Assembly (NCBI RefSeq): GCF_025717045.1
Contig: NZ_JAOVZN010000001.1
Location: forward strand, 62,001 to 126,000
DNA length: 64,000 nt
Source of the DNA: Flavobacterium sp. SH_e
Lineage (GTDB): Bacteria > Bacteroidota > Bacteroidia > Flavobacteriales > Flavobacteriaceae
Reading direction: 5' to 3'
The notes beneath the pieces were generated by a model. The model was not told where the DNA came from and did not search any database. It saw only the letters and a list, made by a program, of their open reading frames with translations. Position numbers and translations under genes: made by a program. Below are positions 44,583 to 54,000 of the stretch, in pieces. Within the stretch, counting starts at the first letter, position 1, and every line of letters starts with the position of its first letter.

Positions 44583-46067
44583 ATGAAAAATACAAACTCA
44601 CTATCGCAATCTCACAAAATTTTATTTTTGAACACATTGGCATTTACAGTGTGTTTTGCCTGCTGGACATTAAACGGGGTTTTAGTAACCTTTTTAGTTG
44701 ATAATGGAATTTTCCATTGGGACGTTATTCAAGTAGGATGGCTTTTAGGTATTCCAATCTTAACTGGATCAATCATGCGTCTGCCAATCGGAATCTTGAC
44801 GGATAAATTTGGCGGAAAATATGTTTTTTCCCTTTTATTATTACTCTGTTCAATTCCACTATTCCTCCTTCCTTATGCTGACAGTTTCGCTATGTTTGCT
44901 TTATTAAGCTTTTTATTTGGAATGGTTGGAACTAGCTTTGCCGTCGGAATTGGCTACACCTCAATCTGGTACCCAAAAGAATGGCAAGGTCGCGCTTTAG
45001 GAATCTTCGGAATGGGAAATGCCGGCGCAGCTATCACTACCTTTTTAGCTCCTTCATTATTAAACCATTTTTCAATTGACGATCCACAAAACGGATGGAA
45101 AGTTCTTCCTGTTATTTATGCTATTTCATTAGTAGTGATTGGCGTTGCCTTTTTAATTTTCGCTCAAAACAAAAAATTAGAAAGCAATAGTAAAACCATT
45201 TCACAAATGCTTACTCCTTTAAAATCAGAAAGAGTTTGGCGTTTTGGAGCATATTACTTCTTAGTTTTTGGATGTTTTGTAGCTTATTCTCAATGGTTAT
45301 TGCCAAACTTCATGAACGTGTACCAAACAAGTTTAGTTATGGGTGGTTTATTTGCCACGATGTTCAGTTTACCTTCTGGTGTCATTAGAGCTTTCGGAGG
45401 ATATTTATCTGATAAATTCGGAGCGAGAAAAGTAATGTATTGGGTTTTAAGTTCTTCAGTAATTTTAAGTGCTTTATTATCCATTCCAAAAATGGAAATC
45501 ACGACTTCTGGCCCAGGAATCTTAGCTGCTAAAAAAGGTGTCGTAAACGAAATCAATGACAAAACCGTGAAAATTGGAGATAAAGAATATCCTATTACAC
45601 AAAAAACTGCCAATACAAATGAAAACGCTATTTTTCCAACTTCTACAAGCTGGCAAGATGTTGTTGTTGCCCACAATCAAAGCGTTGCTAAAAAAGAATT
45701 GATTGCTAAAGGTGTTACGGTTATTAAATTTGATGCCAATATGTGGGTGTTTCTGGTTTTAGTAATTCTAATCGGAATTTCTTGGGGAATCGGAAAAGCT
45801 GCCGTTTACAAACATATTCCTGAATACTTCCCAAATGAAGTTGGAGTTGTCGGCGGAATGGTCGGAATGATTGGCGGTCTAGGCGGATTCTTTGGTCCAA
45901 TTATCTTTGGATATTTATTAACTGCAACGGGAATCTGGTCAAGTTCATGGATTTTCATTTTAATCTTTTCAACTGTTTGCTTAGTTTGGATGCATTACAC
46001 TATTACACAACTATCTAAGAAAAAAGAAGTTAAAGTAAGTAAAGCAAAATTAGAGCCTGCATATTAG
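44583..46067 (+). CDS. narK: NarK-type nitrate/nitrite MFS transporter
   Basis: A 494-residue inner-membrane protein with about 12 helices. Family motifs are RLPIGILTDKFGGKY (loop 2-3), the nitrate-signature regions GMGNAGAAITTFLAPSLL and MVGMIGGLGGFFGPIIFGYLL, and the conserved WLLPNFM. A soluble insertion of about 83 residues (about 304-386, TTSGPGILAAKKGVVNEIND through VIKFDANMW) splits the second half. It is linked to nitrate genes and their promoter motif, so nitrate uptake is likely; nitrite exchange is possible. Confidence 0.92.
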   Translation: MKNTNSLSQSHKILFLNTLAFTVCFACWTLNGVLVTFLVDNGIFHWDVIQVGWLLGIPILTGSIMRLPIGILTDKFGGKYVFSLLLLLCSIPLFLLPYADSFAMFALLSFLFGMVGTSFAVGIGYTSIWYPKEWQGRALGIFGMGNAGAAITTFLAPSLLNHFSIDDPQNGWKVLPVIYAISLVVIGVAFLIFAQNKKLESNSKTISQMLTPLKSERVWRFGAYYFLVFGCFVAYSQWLLPNFMNVYQTSLVMGGLFATMFSLPSGVIRAFGGYLSDKFGARKVMYWVLSSSVILSALLSIPKMEITTSGPGILAAKKGVVNEINDKTVKIGDKEYPITQKTANTNENAIFPTSTSWQDVVVAHNQSVAKKELIAKGVTVIKFDANMWVFLVLVILIGISWGIGKAAVYKHIPEYFPNEVGVVGGMVGMIGGLGGFFGPIIFGYLLTATGIWSSSWIFILIFSTVCLVWMHYTITQLSKKKEVKVSKAKLEPAY

Positions 46068-46091
46068 ACTTAGATTAAAAAAAAATTAGAA

Positions 46092-46109
46092 ATATGACCG
46101 TGATCATAT
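46092..46109 (+). promoter_or_regulatory. Crp/Fnr-type dyad upstream of the porin gene
   Basis: ATATGA-N6-TCATAT, perfect arms with the N6 spacing of CRP sites (TGTGA-N6-TCACA). Its centre is about 41 bases upstream of the predicted transcription start set by TAAATTTA at 46130-46137, the class II activator position. Confidence 0.55.
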
Positions 46110-46129
46110 TATACGACGGCATTTTCTTA

Positions 46130-46137
46130 TAAATTTA
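46130..46137 (+). promoter_or_regulatory. Candidate -7 element of the porin gene
   Basis: TAAATTTA, one mismatch from TAnnTTTG, 25 bases before the ATG at 46163. No good -33 element, which fits activator dependence. Confidence 0.45.
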
Positions 46138-46162
46138 CCTCCGATAAAAACACAAGAATTTT

Positions 46163-47425
46163 ATGAAAAAACTTAAACTAATTTTAATACTTATCGTAGG
46201 ATTAAGCTTCGAAATCCAAGCACAGGAATTAGATGTTAATCTACAAATTAGACCACGTTTTGAATATCGTAACGGTTACAAAACCCTTCTTCCAGAAGGA
46301 CAAAAAGGAACTTCACAAATTTCACAGCGTTCTCGTCTAAATATTAATTTCAAACAGGAAGATTTAATCGTAAAATTGACTTTTCAAAATACCAGAACTT
46401 GGGGAGATGTTCCAAGCACAGCTGCTGCAGATAAAAATGGAGTTGCTGTTTTTGAGGCTTGGGCACAATATAATTTCACTGAAAAATGGAGCGCAAGAAT
46501 GGGACGTCAAGTACTTTCTTATGATAATCAGCGTATTTTAGGAGAGCAAGATTGGGGGCAGCAAGCACAAAGTCATGATGCGTTAACGGTTTCTTTTCAT
46601 GACGAAACTCAAAAATTAGATTTTGGAGGCGCTTACAATTCAACTGCCGAAAATGTAATCCAGACTCCTTACACGGTTGCAAATTATAAAGCTTTACAAT
46701 ATGCTTGGTATCACAATCAATTCAACGAAAATTTAGGCGCAAGCTTTTTATTACTAAATACAGGTTATGAATACGCTAACGCAGACGCGAAATTATTAGT
46801 TGATTACAAACAGACTTTTGGACCATATTTAACTTATAAAACAAGCAAAATAGACAGTAATTTTTGGGTTTACGGACAAACAGGAAAAAGCACAGACTTA
46901 AAAGTAAGTGCTTGGAATGCCGCAGCAAATTTCGGATATCAAATAACAGAAGCTTTTAAAGCTGGTTTAGGTTATGAATTTTTATCAGGAAAAGCTTCAG
47001 ATGATGGAAGTACAGTAATCAAATCGTTCAACCCCATTTTTGGAACCAACCACGGATTCAACGGTTACATGGATTACTTTTATGTTGGAAATCACTTAAA
47101 CAATGTTGGTTTACAAGATGCTTTCTTAAAATTGAATTACAATGTAAACAAATGGCAATTTGCTTTGATTCCGCACGTATTCTTATCTGCTGCTGATGTA
47201 GTGAATGTTCCTCTTAACGAAAAAATGGATTCTTATTTAGGAACTGAGGTCGATGCAACTTTTGGATACAATTTCAAAAAAGACATTACAGTTACAGGAG
47301 GTTACTCTCAAATGTTTGGTTCTAGTACTTTAGAATTTATTAAAAACGGAGACGCAAATCATACCAACAATTGGGCTTGGTTAATGATTTCTGTGAATCC
47401 TAGAATTTTTAGCTGGAAAAAATAA
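46163..47425 (+). CDS. Alginate-export-family outer-membrane porin
   Basis: 420 residues with a signal peptide (about 1-20, ending FEIQAQE). The rest is a beta-barrel of the alginate-export/OprD-like type: QIRPRFEYRNGY, RSRLNINF, LTFQNTRTWGDV, FEAWAQYNFTEKWSARMGRQVLSYDNQRILGEQDW, and later NVGLQDAFLKLNYNVNKW. In this position next to narK it probably lets nitrate across the outer membrane (inference). The C-terminus ends SVNPRIFSWKK, with a strand-like final segment. Confidence 0.85.
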   Translation: MKKLKLILILIVGLSFEIQAQELDVNLQIRPRFEYRNGYKTLLPEGQKGTSQISQRSRLNINFKQEDLIVKLTFQNTRTWGDVPSTAAADKNGVAVFEAWAQYNFTEKWSARMGRQVLSYDNQRILGEQDWGQQAQSHDALTVSFHDETQKLDFGGAYNSTAENVIQTPYTVANYKALQYAWYHNQFNENLGASFLLLNTGYEYANADAKLLVDYKQTFGPYLTYKTSKIDSNFWVYGQTGKSTDLKVSAWNAAANFGYQITEAFKAGLGYEFLSGKASDDGSTVIKSFNPIFGTNHGFNGYMDYFYVGNHLNNVGLQDAFLKLNYNVNKWQFALIPHVFLSAADVVNVPLNEKMDSYLGTEVDATFGYNFKKDITVTGGYSQMFGSSTLEFIKNGDANHTNNWAWLMISVNPRIFSWKK

Positions 47426-47451
47426 TTTTTATTTAAAATTAACTTATAATT

Positions 47452-47489
47452 TTTACCCTTTTCTTATTTTGGAAAAGGGTATTTTTTTT
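47452..47489 (+). terminator. Terminator after the porin gene
   Basis: Arms TACCCTTTTC and GAAAAGGGTA around TTATTTTG, then TTTTTTTT. The same hairpin recurs at 47962-47996. Confidence 0.85.
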
Positions 47490-47523
47490 GTTCTATAAAA
47501 ATGTATTATATGAATTAATTATC

Positions 47524-47531
47524 TATATTTG
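47524..47531 (+). promoter_or_regulatory. Candidate -7 element TATATTTG
   Basis: Perfect TAnnTTTG, 30 bases before the ATG at 47562. It overlaps a TTG (47529) that could be taken as a start, which supports the ATG instead. Confidence 0.5.
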
Positions 47532-47561
47532 AATCGATTAAGAACCCCAAATTCTATCCTA

Positions 47562-47927
47562 ATGAAACCATTTCTAAAATTATCTATGTTAACCTTTTTG
47601 GTTACCCAAACTGGTATTGCCCAAAAATTTAATGATGCCTTGATTTCAAAAGGCTCAGAAATAAATTTTGCTAAAACGCAAAAAAGAGGCATTAAGAAAA
47701 ACAACATTGTTTACTATGTTGAAAATGATTTACAAACCATTTCTGCCTACAAAAGGAAGAAATTGAAATGGCAAACCAATGTCATTTCTGTTTGTGGAAA
47801 ACCTAAAAATGGAAATCCTGAAATAAGATATATTGGATATAATACAGACAAACTTCTTATTGTAATGGGAAAACATCATTTTGCAGAAATTGATGTTGAT
47901 AGTGGCTTAACAAGACTTGTTGGTTAA
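47562..47927 (+). CDS. Hypothetical secreted protein, 121 residues
   Basis: From the ATG at 47562 the product has a signal peptide (MKPFLKLSMLTFLVTQTGIAQ). The mature part is basic with a beta-rich pattern (NNIVYYVENDLQTISAYKRKKLKWQTNV, then NTDKLLIVMGKHHFAEIDVDSGLTRLVG), which resembles one or two blades of a propeller-like repeat. No family recognised. It stands between two copies of the same terminator hairpin. Confidence 0.65.
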   Translation: MKPFLKLSMLTFLVTQTGIAQKFNDALISKGSEINFAKTQKRGIKKNNIVYYVENDLQTISAYKRKKLKWQTNVISVCGKPKNGNPEIRYIGYNTDKLLIVMGKHHFAEIDVDSGLTRLVG

Positions 47928-47961
47928 TCTCATAAAACAATATTTAAAATATATTATAACT

Positions 47962-47996
47962 TACCCTTTTTCAGTTTTGGAAAAGGGTATTTTTTT
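47962..47996 (+). terminator. Terminator after the hypothetical secreted protein gene
   Basis: Arms TACCCTTTTTC and GGAAAAGGGTA around AGTTTT, then TTTTTTT; nearly identical to 47452-47489. Confidence 0.85.
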
Positions 47997-48010
47997 GAGT
48001 TTTATTTGGG

Positions 48011-48018
48011 TATATTTG
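48011..48018 (+). promoter_or_regulatory. Candidate -7 element TATATTTG
   Basis: Perfect TAnnTTTG, 30 bases before the ATG at 48049. Confidence 0.5.
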
Positions 48019-48048
48019 GATTAAATTTTAAATCTAATTACATTTAAA

Positions 48049-48762
48049 ATGAAACTAATCGCTTGGAATTGCAATATGGCGTTCAGAAAAAAAGCTCAAT
48101 ATATTCAAGCTTTCAATCCTGATATTGCTGTAATTTCTGAGTGTGAAAATCCTGAAAAATTACAATTTACAGACGGAACAAAACTACCTACGGATATTCT
48201 TTGGTATGGCACAAATCCACATAAAGGAATTGGTGTTTTTTCGTTTGGAAATTATAAATTTCAGTTATTAGAATGTCATAACCCAGCTTTCAAAAATATC
48301 CTTCCAATTGCCGTTACAGGCGGAAAAATTGACTTTACTTTGTTTGCCATTTGGGCAAATAATCCAGCGGATAAAGATGGCGCTTATGTAACTCAGATTT
48401 GGAAAGCGATTCATTTTTATGAAGATTTGATCAAAGAAACCAAAACCATTTTAATTGGAGATTTTAACAGCAATACGATTTGGGATAAACCGCGTCGAGA
48501 AGGAAATCATACAACGGTTGTAAATAAATTAGCCAAAAAGAATATTTTCAGTACTTATCATAAATACTTCAATCAGATTCAAGGCAAAGAAGAACATGCG
48601 ACTTGGTATTTGTATCGTCATGAAAACAAACCTTATCATCTTGATTATTGTTTTGCTTCAAATGATTTTATAGAAGTTTTAGAAAACGTCGAAGTCGGAA
48701 GTTATAAAGATTGGACTTTGTACAGCGATCACAAACCTTTAATCATTAAATTCAATATATAA
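48049..48762 (+). CDS. Endonuclease/exonuclease/phosphatase family protein
   Basis: 237 residues. The EEP fold signatures are present: LIAWNCNMAFRKKAQYIQ, VISECENP (metal-binding Glu), LIGDFNSNTIWD, and the terminal YSDHKPLIIKFNI with the catalytic His. No signal peptide, so it is cytoplasmic. It could act on DNA, RNA or phospho-compounds. It is 3 bases from the next methyltransferase and in one transcript with it. Confidence 0.85.
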   Translation: MKLIAWNCNMAFRKKAQYIQAFNPDIAVISECENPEKLQFTDGTKLPTDILWYGTNPHKGIGVFSFGNYKFQLLECHNPAFKNILPIAVTGGKIDFTLFAIWANNPADKDGAYVTQIWKAIHFYEDLIKETKTILIGDFNSNTIWDKPRREGNHTTVVNKLAKKNIFSTYHKYFNQIQGKEEHATWYLYRHENKPYHLDYCFASNDFIEVLENVEVGSYKDWTLYSDHKPLIIKFNI

Positions 48763-48765
48763 ACC

Positions 48766-49386
48766 ATGAACAACTGGACTCAACGTTGGGACGATCGTTA
48801 CAAAAGCGAAGAATTTGCATACGGCGAAAAACCCAACAATTACCTTAAAGAACAAATTGAAAAACTAGAACCTGGCAAAATTCTTTTTCCTGCTGAGGGC
48901 GAAGGACGAAATGCCATTTTCGCAGCAAAATTAGACTGGGAAGTTTCCGCTTTTGATATTAGTGAAGAAGGCAGAAATAAAGCTTTAAAACTTGCAGAAG
49001 CAAGTGATGTTTCAATTGATTATCAAGTTGGTGAATTAGAAACTTTAGATTTTCAGGAACAACGCTTTGATGCGATTGCTTTGATTTATGCACATTTTCC
49101 AGCTACGATAAAATTTGAAATTCACAAACAGTTGAATCAACTTTTACGAAAAGATGGTATTATAATTTTTGAAGCTTTCAGTAAAAAGCATTTGGAATAT
49201 GTAACCAAAAATGAAAAAGTTGGCGGACCAAAAGACATCGAATCTTTATTTTCAATAGAAGAAATCAAAACCGATTTTCCTAACTTCGAAATCATCGAAT
49301 TAGAAGAAAAAGAAATCGAACTAAACGAAGGTTTATTTCATAACGGAACTGGTTCGGTAATTAGATTTGTGGGAAGAAAAAAATAA
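48766..49386 (+). CDS. Class I SAM-dependent methyltransferase (TehB-like)
   Basis: 206 residues. It starts [29 protein letters not shown], the pattern of TehB/tellurite-type and thiopurine-type methyltransferases. SAM motif [28 protein letters not shown], then [13 protein letters not shown]. The substrate is unknown. It is coupled to the EEP gene upstream and followed by a perfect hairpin. Confidence 0.85.
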   Translation: MNNWTQRWDDRYKSEEFAYGEKPNNYLKEQIEKLEPGKILFPAEGEGRNAIFAAKLDWEVSAFDISEEGRNKALKLAEASDVSIDYQVGELETLDFQEQRFDAIALIYAHFPATIKFEIHKQLNQLLRKDGIIIFEAFSKKHLEYVTKNEKVGGPKDIESLFSIEEIKTDFPNFEIIELEEKEIELNEGLFHNGTGSVIRFVGRKK

Positions 49387-49394
49387 AACACGGC

Positions 49395-49422
49395 GTGGAG
49401 ACGCACTGAAGTGCGTCTCCAC
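49395..49422 (+). terminator. Terminator after the TehB-like gene
   Basis: Perfect 12-base arms GTGGAGACGCAC and GTGCGTCTCCAC with a TGAA tetraloop and AAAAAAA after. GC-rich compared with the region. Confidence 0.8.
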
Positions 49423-49462
49423 AAAAAAATCTTAAAAAAATATTCCCTTGGAAGATAATTCG

Positions 49463-49470
49463 TAAATTTG
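49463..49470 (+). promoter_or_regulatory. Candidate -7 element of the toxin-antitoxin operon
   Basis: TAAATTTG, perfect TAnnTTTG, 17 bases before the ATG at 49488; a very short leader. Confidence 0.5.
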
Positions 49471-49487
49471 AAAAAATATTCAATGTC

Positions 49488-49721
49488 ATGGATTTACAAA
49501 CTAGAAAAATAGAATTTGTACAAGAATTTTTAAAAATTCAAAGCGAAGAATTAATTTCTCAGCTGGAAAATTTATTAAAAAACAAAAGCAATGTAGATGA
49601 TAATGATTATTTCAATCCAATGTCTATTGAAGAATTTAATAGTAGAATAGACCAATCTGAAGATGATTTTAAAAATGGAAGATATAAAACAACTTCTCAG
49701 CTTTTAGAAAAATACAAATAA
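49488..49721 (+). CDS. Putative antitoxin of a RelE/ParE module
   Basis: 77 residues. N-terminal helices (KIEFVQEFLKIQSEELISQLENLL), acidic middle (VDDNDYFNPMSIEEFNSRIDQSEDDFKNGRYKTTSQLLEKY). The FNSRIDQSEDDFKNGRYKT pattern is typical of antitoxins paired with ParE-type toxins. The last base of its stop overlaps the toxin start. Confidence 0.8.
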   Translation: MDLQTRKIEFVQEFLKIQSEELISQLENLLKNKSNVDDNDYFNPMSIEEFNSRIDQSEDDFKNGRYKTTSQLLEKYK

Positions 49722-50038
49722 TGAAATTAAAAATTGTCTGGTCGCAGTTCGCAGAAAATGAAATTGCTAAAATCTACGACTATTATCTTCAAAAGGCAGG
49801 AATCAGGGTCGCTAAAAAAATCATCCAAGAAATAATTTCTGAACCAAATAAACTCATTTCCAACAATCTTTCAACTCAAATCGAAGAACTTTTGCTTGAC
49901 AGGGAAAGAGAGTATCATTACTTAGTTTGTAAAAATTACAAAATTATTTATAGTATAAATAAGGAAAATAAGCAAATTCAAATTGCTGATGTTTTTGATA
50001 CAAGACAAAACCCTGTAAAACTGAAACGCACAAAATAG
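49721..50038 (+). CDS. RelE/ParE-family toxin
   Basis: 105 residues of the RelE/ParE superfamily: KIVWSQFAENEIAKIYDYYLQKAG, then REYHYLVCKNYKIIYSINKENKQIQIADVFDTRQNPVKL. The ATG overlaps the antitoxin stop (ATGA). RelE types cleave mRNA on the ribosome and ParE types inhibit gyrase; the sequence does not decide which. It is a stand-alone type II module. Confidence 0.9.
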   Translation: MKLKIVWSQFAENEIAKIYDYYLQKAGIRVAKKIIQEIISEPNKLISNNLSTQIEELLLDREREYHYLVCKNYKIIYSINKENKQIQIADVFDTRQNPVKLKRTK

Positions 50039-50139
50039 ACCCTGCAATAAGTCATTAACGCACTGTTCAAAAGATCAAAATTTTTCCAAACACAACAAAA
50101 CCTTAACATCTTAGAATCTTAGCAACTTAGAACCTCAAA

Positions 50140-50844
50140 CTAAAAATACTTATGCTCCATAATTTCAGCTCGCAAGGTTGAAACTTCCAAAATCCCAACA
50201 CGCTTTCCTTCCGTTTTAATTAATGATTCTTTTTTAAGACTTGACAAAATTCGAATTGCTTGTTCTTCTGTAGTTCCTGCAAAATCTGCGATTTCCTTTC
50301 GCGAAAGATCAATATCAATCAAACCATTCGTTTGTCCGAATTTGCGATGAATATAAAGCAACAAATCAATAACACGCTCGCGAACATTCATGTGCGCAAT
50401 CTTACGGATGTTATTTTCACTTTTGTTTAATTCTTCGGCATAAAACAACATTAAAGCATACGTAAATTCAGGAACGTGCTGTAAAATTTCCTGCATGGTT
50501 TCGTTGCTAAAATTACACAAAACAGTATCTTCCAATGCATAAGCTCCAATTAAATAACGTTTGCTAGTTCCAAACCCACGGAAACCGATAATATCTCCGT
50601 TTGTGGTTAAACGAACGATTTGTTCTCGACCGTTAATTCCCGTTTTTACCGTTTTGGCTTTTCCTTTACAAATAAAATAAAGTCCTTGCAAAGGCGCACC
50701 TTCCGTAATAAACTGATCCGATTTTTTACAGATTATATTCTGTTTTTTAGAAATATAATCCGCCATCTGCTCTAAATGCAAGTGTTTCTTGATAAAACAA
50801 TTCTCATTCGTACAGTAATAACATACAGCTTGCTCTTCTTTCAT
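50140..50844 (-). CDS. Crp/Fnr-family transcriptional regulator
   Basis: 234 residues. A short Cys-containing N-terminus (CYYCTNENCFIKKHL; Cys at about 8, 11 and 16) precedes the cyclic-nucleotide-type domain (about 25-140, with GAPLQGLYFICKGKAKTVKTG). The HTH is at about 180-215 (DLSRKEIADFAGTTEEQAIRILSSLKKESLI). The N-terminal cysteines resemble the [4Fe-4S] ligands of Fnr, though the spacing is not identical. It is divergent from the nitrate reductase gene and is a candidate for oxygen or nitrate-linked control. Confidence 0.9.
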   Translation of the reverse strand: MKEEQAVCYYCTNENCFIKKHLHLEQMADYISKKQNIICKKSDQFITEGAPLQGLYFICKGKAKTVKTGINGREQIVRLTTNGDIIGFRGFGTSKRYLIGAYALEDTVLCNFSNETMQEILQHVPEFTYALMLFYAEELNKSENNIRKIAHMNVRERVIDLLLYIHRKFGQTNGLIDIDLSRKEIADFAGTTEEQAIRILSSLKKESLIKTEGKRVGILEVSTLRAEIMEHKYF

Positions 50845-50927
50845 GAGTTCTAATTTTTAGCAGATTAAAAACTAATTTGTTGTTCCTCATTTATTTTCAT
50901 CAAAAATAAAAAAATAAATTCAAAAAT

Positions 50928-50963
50928 TAAGTATTAATACGTAAAAAGTACTTATTTTTGCAT
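50928..50963 (+). promoter_or_regulatory. nasA promoter with 7-2-7 dyad
   Basis: TAAGTAT-TA-ATACGTA (50928-50943) lies 9 bases upstream of the -7 element TATTTTTG (50953-50960). The extended box TACTTATTTTTGCAT (50949-50963) matches nirB, narK and the response-regulator promoters. The ATG is at 51022. Confidence 0.7.
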
Positions 50964-51021
50964 AAGTACTTATCTAAAGTCAGAACATTCAATAAAAGTA
51001 GTATCTCTAAATAGAACTCCA

Positions 51022-54000
51022 ATGCAAACTACGAAGATCAAAACTACCTGTTCCTACTGCGGCGTTGGCTGTGGCATAATCGTGACCAACGATGCTAAAA
51101 ATGGTGTAATGGTCGAAGGCGATAAAGATCATCCTGTAAACAAAGGAATGTTGTGTTCTAAAGGAATGAACCTACATTACGTAGTAAATGATACTTCAGA
51201 CAGAATTTTGTATCCAGAAATGCGCGGAAGCAAAAATTATCCATTAGAACGCGTTAGCTGGGATAAGGCTCTTGACCGAGCCGCTGCTGTTTTTTCTTCT
51301 ATCATAAAAAAACATGGACCAGATAGCGTTGGATTTTATATTTCTGGACAATGTTTAACAGAAGAATATTACTTAGTCAATAAATTGGTAAAAGGGTTTC
51401 TGAAAACCAACAATATAGATACCAATTCCAGACTTTGCATGAGTTCGGCGGTTGTGGGTTATAAAAAGACTTTCGGAGAAGATTCTGTTCCAATTGCTTA
51501 TGACGATATTGAACTAGCGGACACGTTTTTAATTACAGGAGCAAATCCTGCTTGGTGCCACCCTATTCTTTTCAGAAGATTGGAAAAACACAAAGAGAAA
51601 AATCCGAAAACAAAAATAATCTGTATCGATCCAAGACGAACAGATACGGCAGCTTTCGCCGATTTACATTTGCAGATTATTCCAGGATCAGATATTATTT
51701 TATATCATGCCATTGCAAGACGTATTATCGAGAAAGGCTACGTCGATCATGATTTCGTTAAAAATCACGCGGAAAATTTCAAACAATATAAAGACTTAGT
51801 TTTAGGAACTTCTCTTGAAAAAGCTTCTAAACTTTGCGGAATTTCGGTAAACGACATAAAACTTGCTGCCGATATTATCGGGAAAGCAAAAGGATTTATT
51901 TCGCTTTGGGCGATGGGATTAAATCAAAGTGCTGTTGGCGTTGATAAAAATACCGCATTATTGAATTTATCTTTATTAACAGGACAAGTTGGAAAACCAG
52001 GTTCCGGTCCATTTTCATTAACAGGTCAGCCGAATGCGATGGGCGGACGAGAAGTTGGTGGAATGGCAACGCTTTTGGCAGCACATAAAGACATTGCAAA
52101 TCCAACACATCGAAAAGAAGTTGCTGATTTTTGGGGCGTTGACGAAATTTCAGACAAACCAGGTTTAACGGCAACAGAAATGTTTGAAGCTTTAGAATCT
52201 GGAAAAATGAAAGCGGTTTGGATTATTTGTACGAATCCATTGGTGAGTTTGCCCGATTCTAGAAGAGCCGAAAAAGCGCTTCAAAATGCCAAATTTGTAG
52301 TCGTTCAGGACATTTCGCATAATGCTGATACAGCTAAATTTGCCGATTTATTATTGCCTGCCGCTGGTTGGCTTGAAAAAGAAGGAACTATGACCAATTC
52401 TGAGCGTCGTATTTCTTATTTGCCAAAAGGAATAAATGCACCTGGCGAAGCACTTCCAGATATTGAAATCTTAATTCGTTTTGCTAAAAAAATGAATTTC
52501 AACGGATTCAATTTCAACAGCGCCGAAGAAATCTACAAAGAACATTGTGCACTTACCAAAAACACCAATATTGATATTTCGTTCTTAAATTATAATCGTT
52601 TAAAAAACGAAGGGACTTTTCAGTGGCCGGTTCCTGATTATAATCACCCTGGAACTCCGAGATTATTTACGGATAAAAAATTCTATACGCCTTCTGGAAA
52701 AGCGATTTTTAATTTACCAGTTTCGATCGAAAATACATCGGTTCAGCCAAATGATGAATTTCCATTTATTTTGACAACCGGAAGAATTCGCGATCAATGG
52801 CATACGATGACCAAAACAGGAAAAGTTTCAAGATTATTGACTCATATTCCGAGTCCAGTTTTAGAAATAAATCCAATTGATGCCTTTAAAAATGATATTA
52901 AAAATGGAGATATTGTCGTCGTTTCAAGCAAAAACGGAGAAGTTCGTGTAAAAGCTAAAGTCACTGATTCTATCAAGGAAAAAGTGGTTTTCCTTCCAAT
53001 GCATTGGGGAAAACAACTTGAAAATGATTTAAACAGAACGAATAATTTAACGAATACTGTTGTAGATCCAATTTCAAAAGAACCCGATTTTAAGTTCACA
53101 ACCGTTTCGATTAAAAAATATGTAAAACCATTTCAGAAAATTGCAATCGTTGGCGCTGGAGCTGCTTCATTCCGATTCATTCAAAATTATCGTGAATTCA
53201 ATTCAACTGATGAAATTATTGTTTTTTCTAATGAAGTAAATCCGTTTTACAATCGTGTTTTACTTCCCGAATATATGACGGGAGAATTTACTTGGGAACA
53301 GCTTTTAAAAGTTAAAGACGGTGAAGCTTTCAATAAGTTGAAAATCACAATGAAAGCTGGAGTGGCAATTGAAAAATTAGATCCAAAACAAAAAACAATT
53401 ATTGACAGTCAAGGCGAAATTCACACTTTCGATTCGTTGATTATGGCAACTGGAAGCCGTCCTTTCGTTCCTGAAAATGCACAGCTTCATCTTTCTGGAC
53501 GTTTCACCGTTAGAAGAAAAGAAGATGCCGATCGTTTGAAAAAACATTTGGATAGCACTAATCTTCCGCCAGAAGAACAACACGTTGTCATTATCGGTGG
53601 TGGTTTATTAGGGTTAGAATTGGCCGCGGCTTTAAAGCATAAAAAAGTAAAAACTACTATTATTCAGCGTGCTTCGCGTTTAATGGAGCGCCAGTTAGAC
53701 CGAATTTCAAGCAAATTATTGGCCGAAGAAGTACAGCTTCGTGATATTCAAATTTATTTTGATAATGAAGTCAGCACTGTTTTCGAAACCGATAATCCGA
53801 ATGAAATTGAGATTGCTTTAAAAAGCGGCAAAATCATAACGGCAAATGCCATTGTATATACAATTGGAACTATTCCGAATATTGAAATTGCTCGCGAGAG
53901 CGGTTTAGCCTGCGGACGAGGTGTAAAAGTAAATCAGTATTTACAGACTTCAAATCCTGATATTTTTGCGATAGGAGAAATAGCAGAATTCGATAATAAG

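Noticed and set aside
47529..47561. Upstream TTG start for the secreted protein at 47562
   Set aside because: The TTG lies in the -7 box, and the ATG gives a proper signal peptide.
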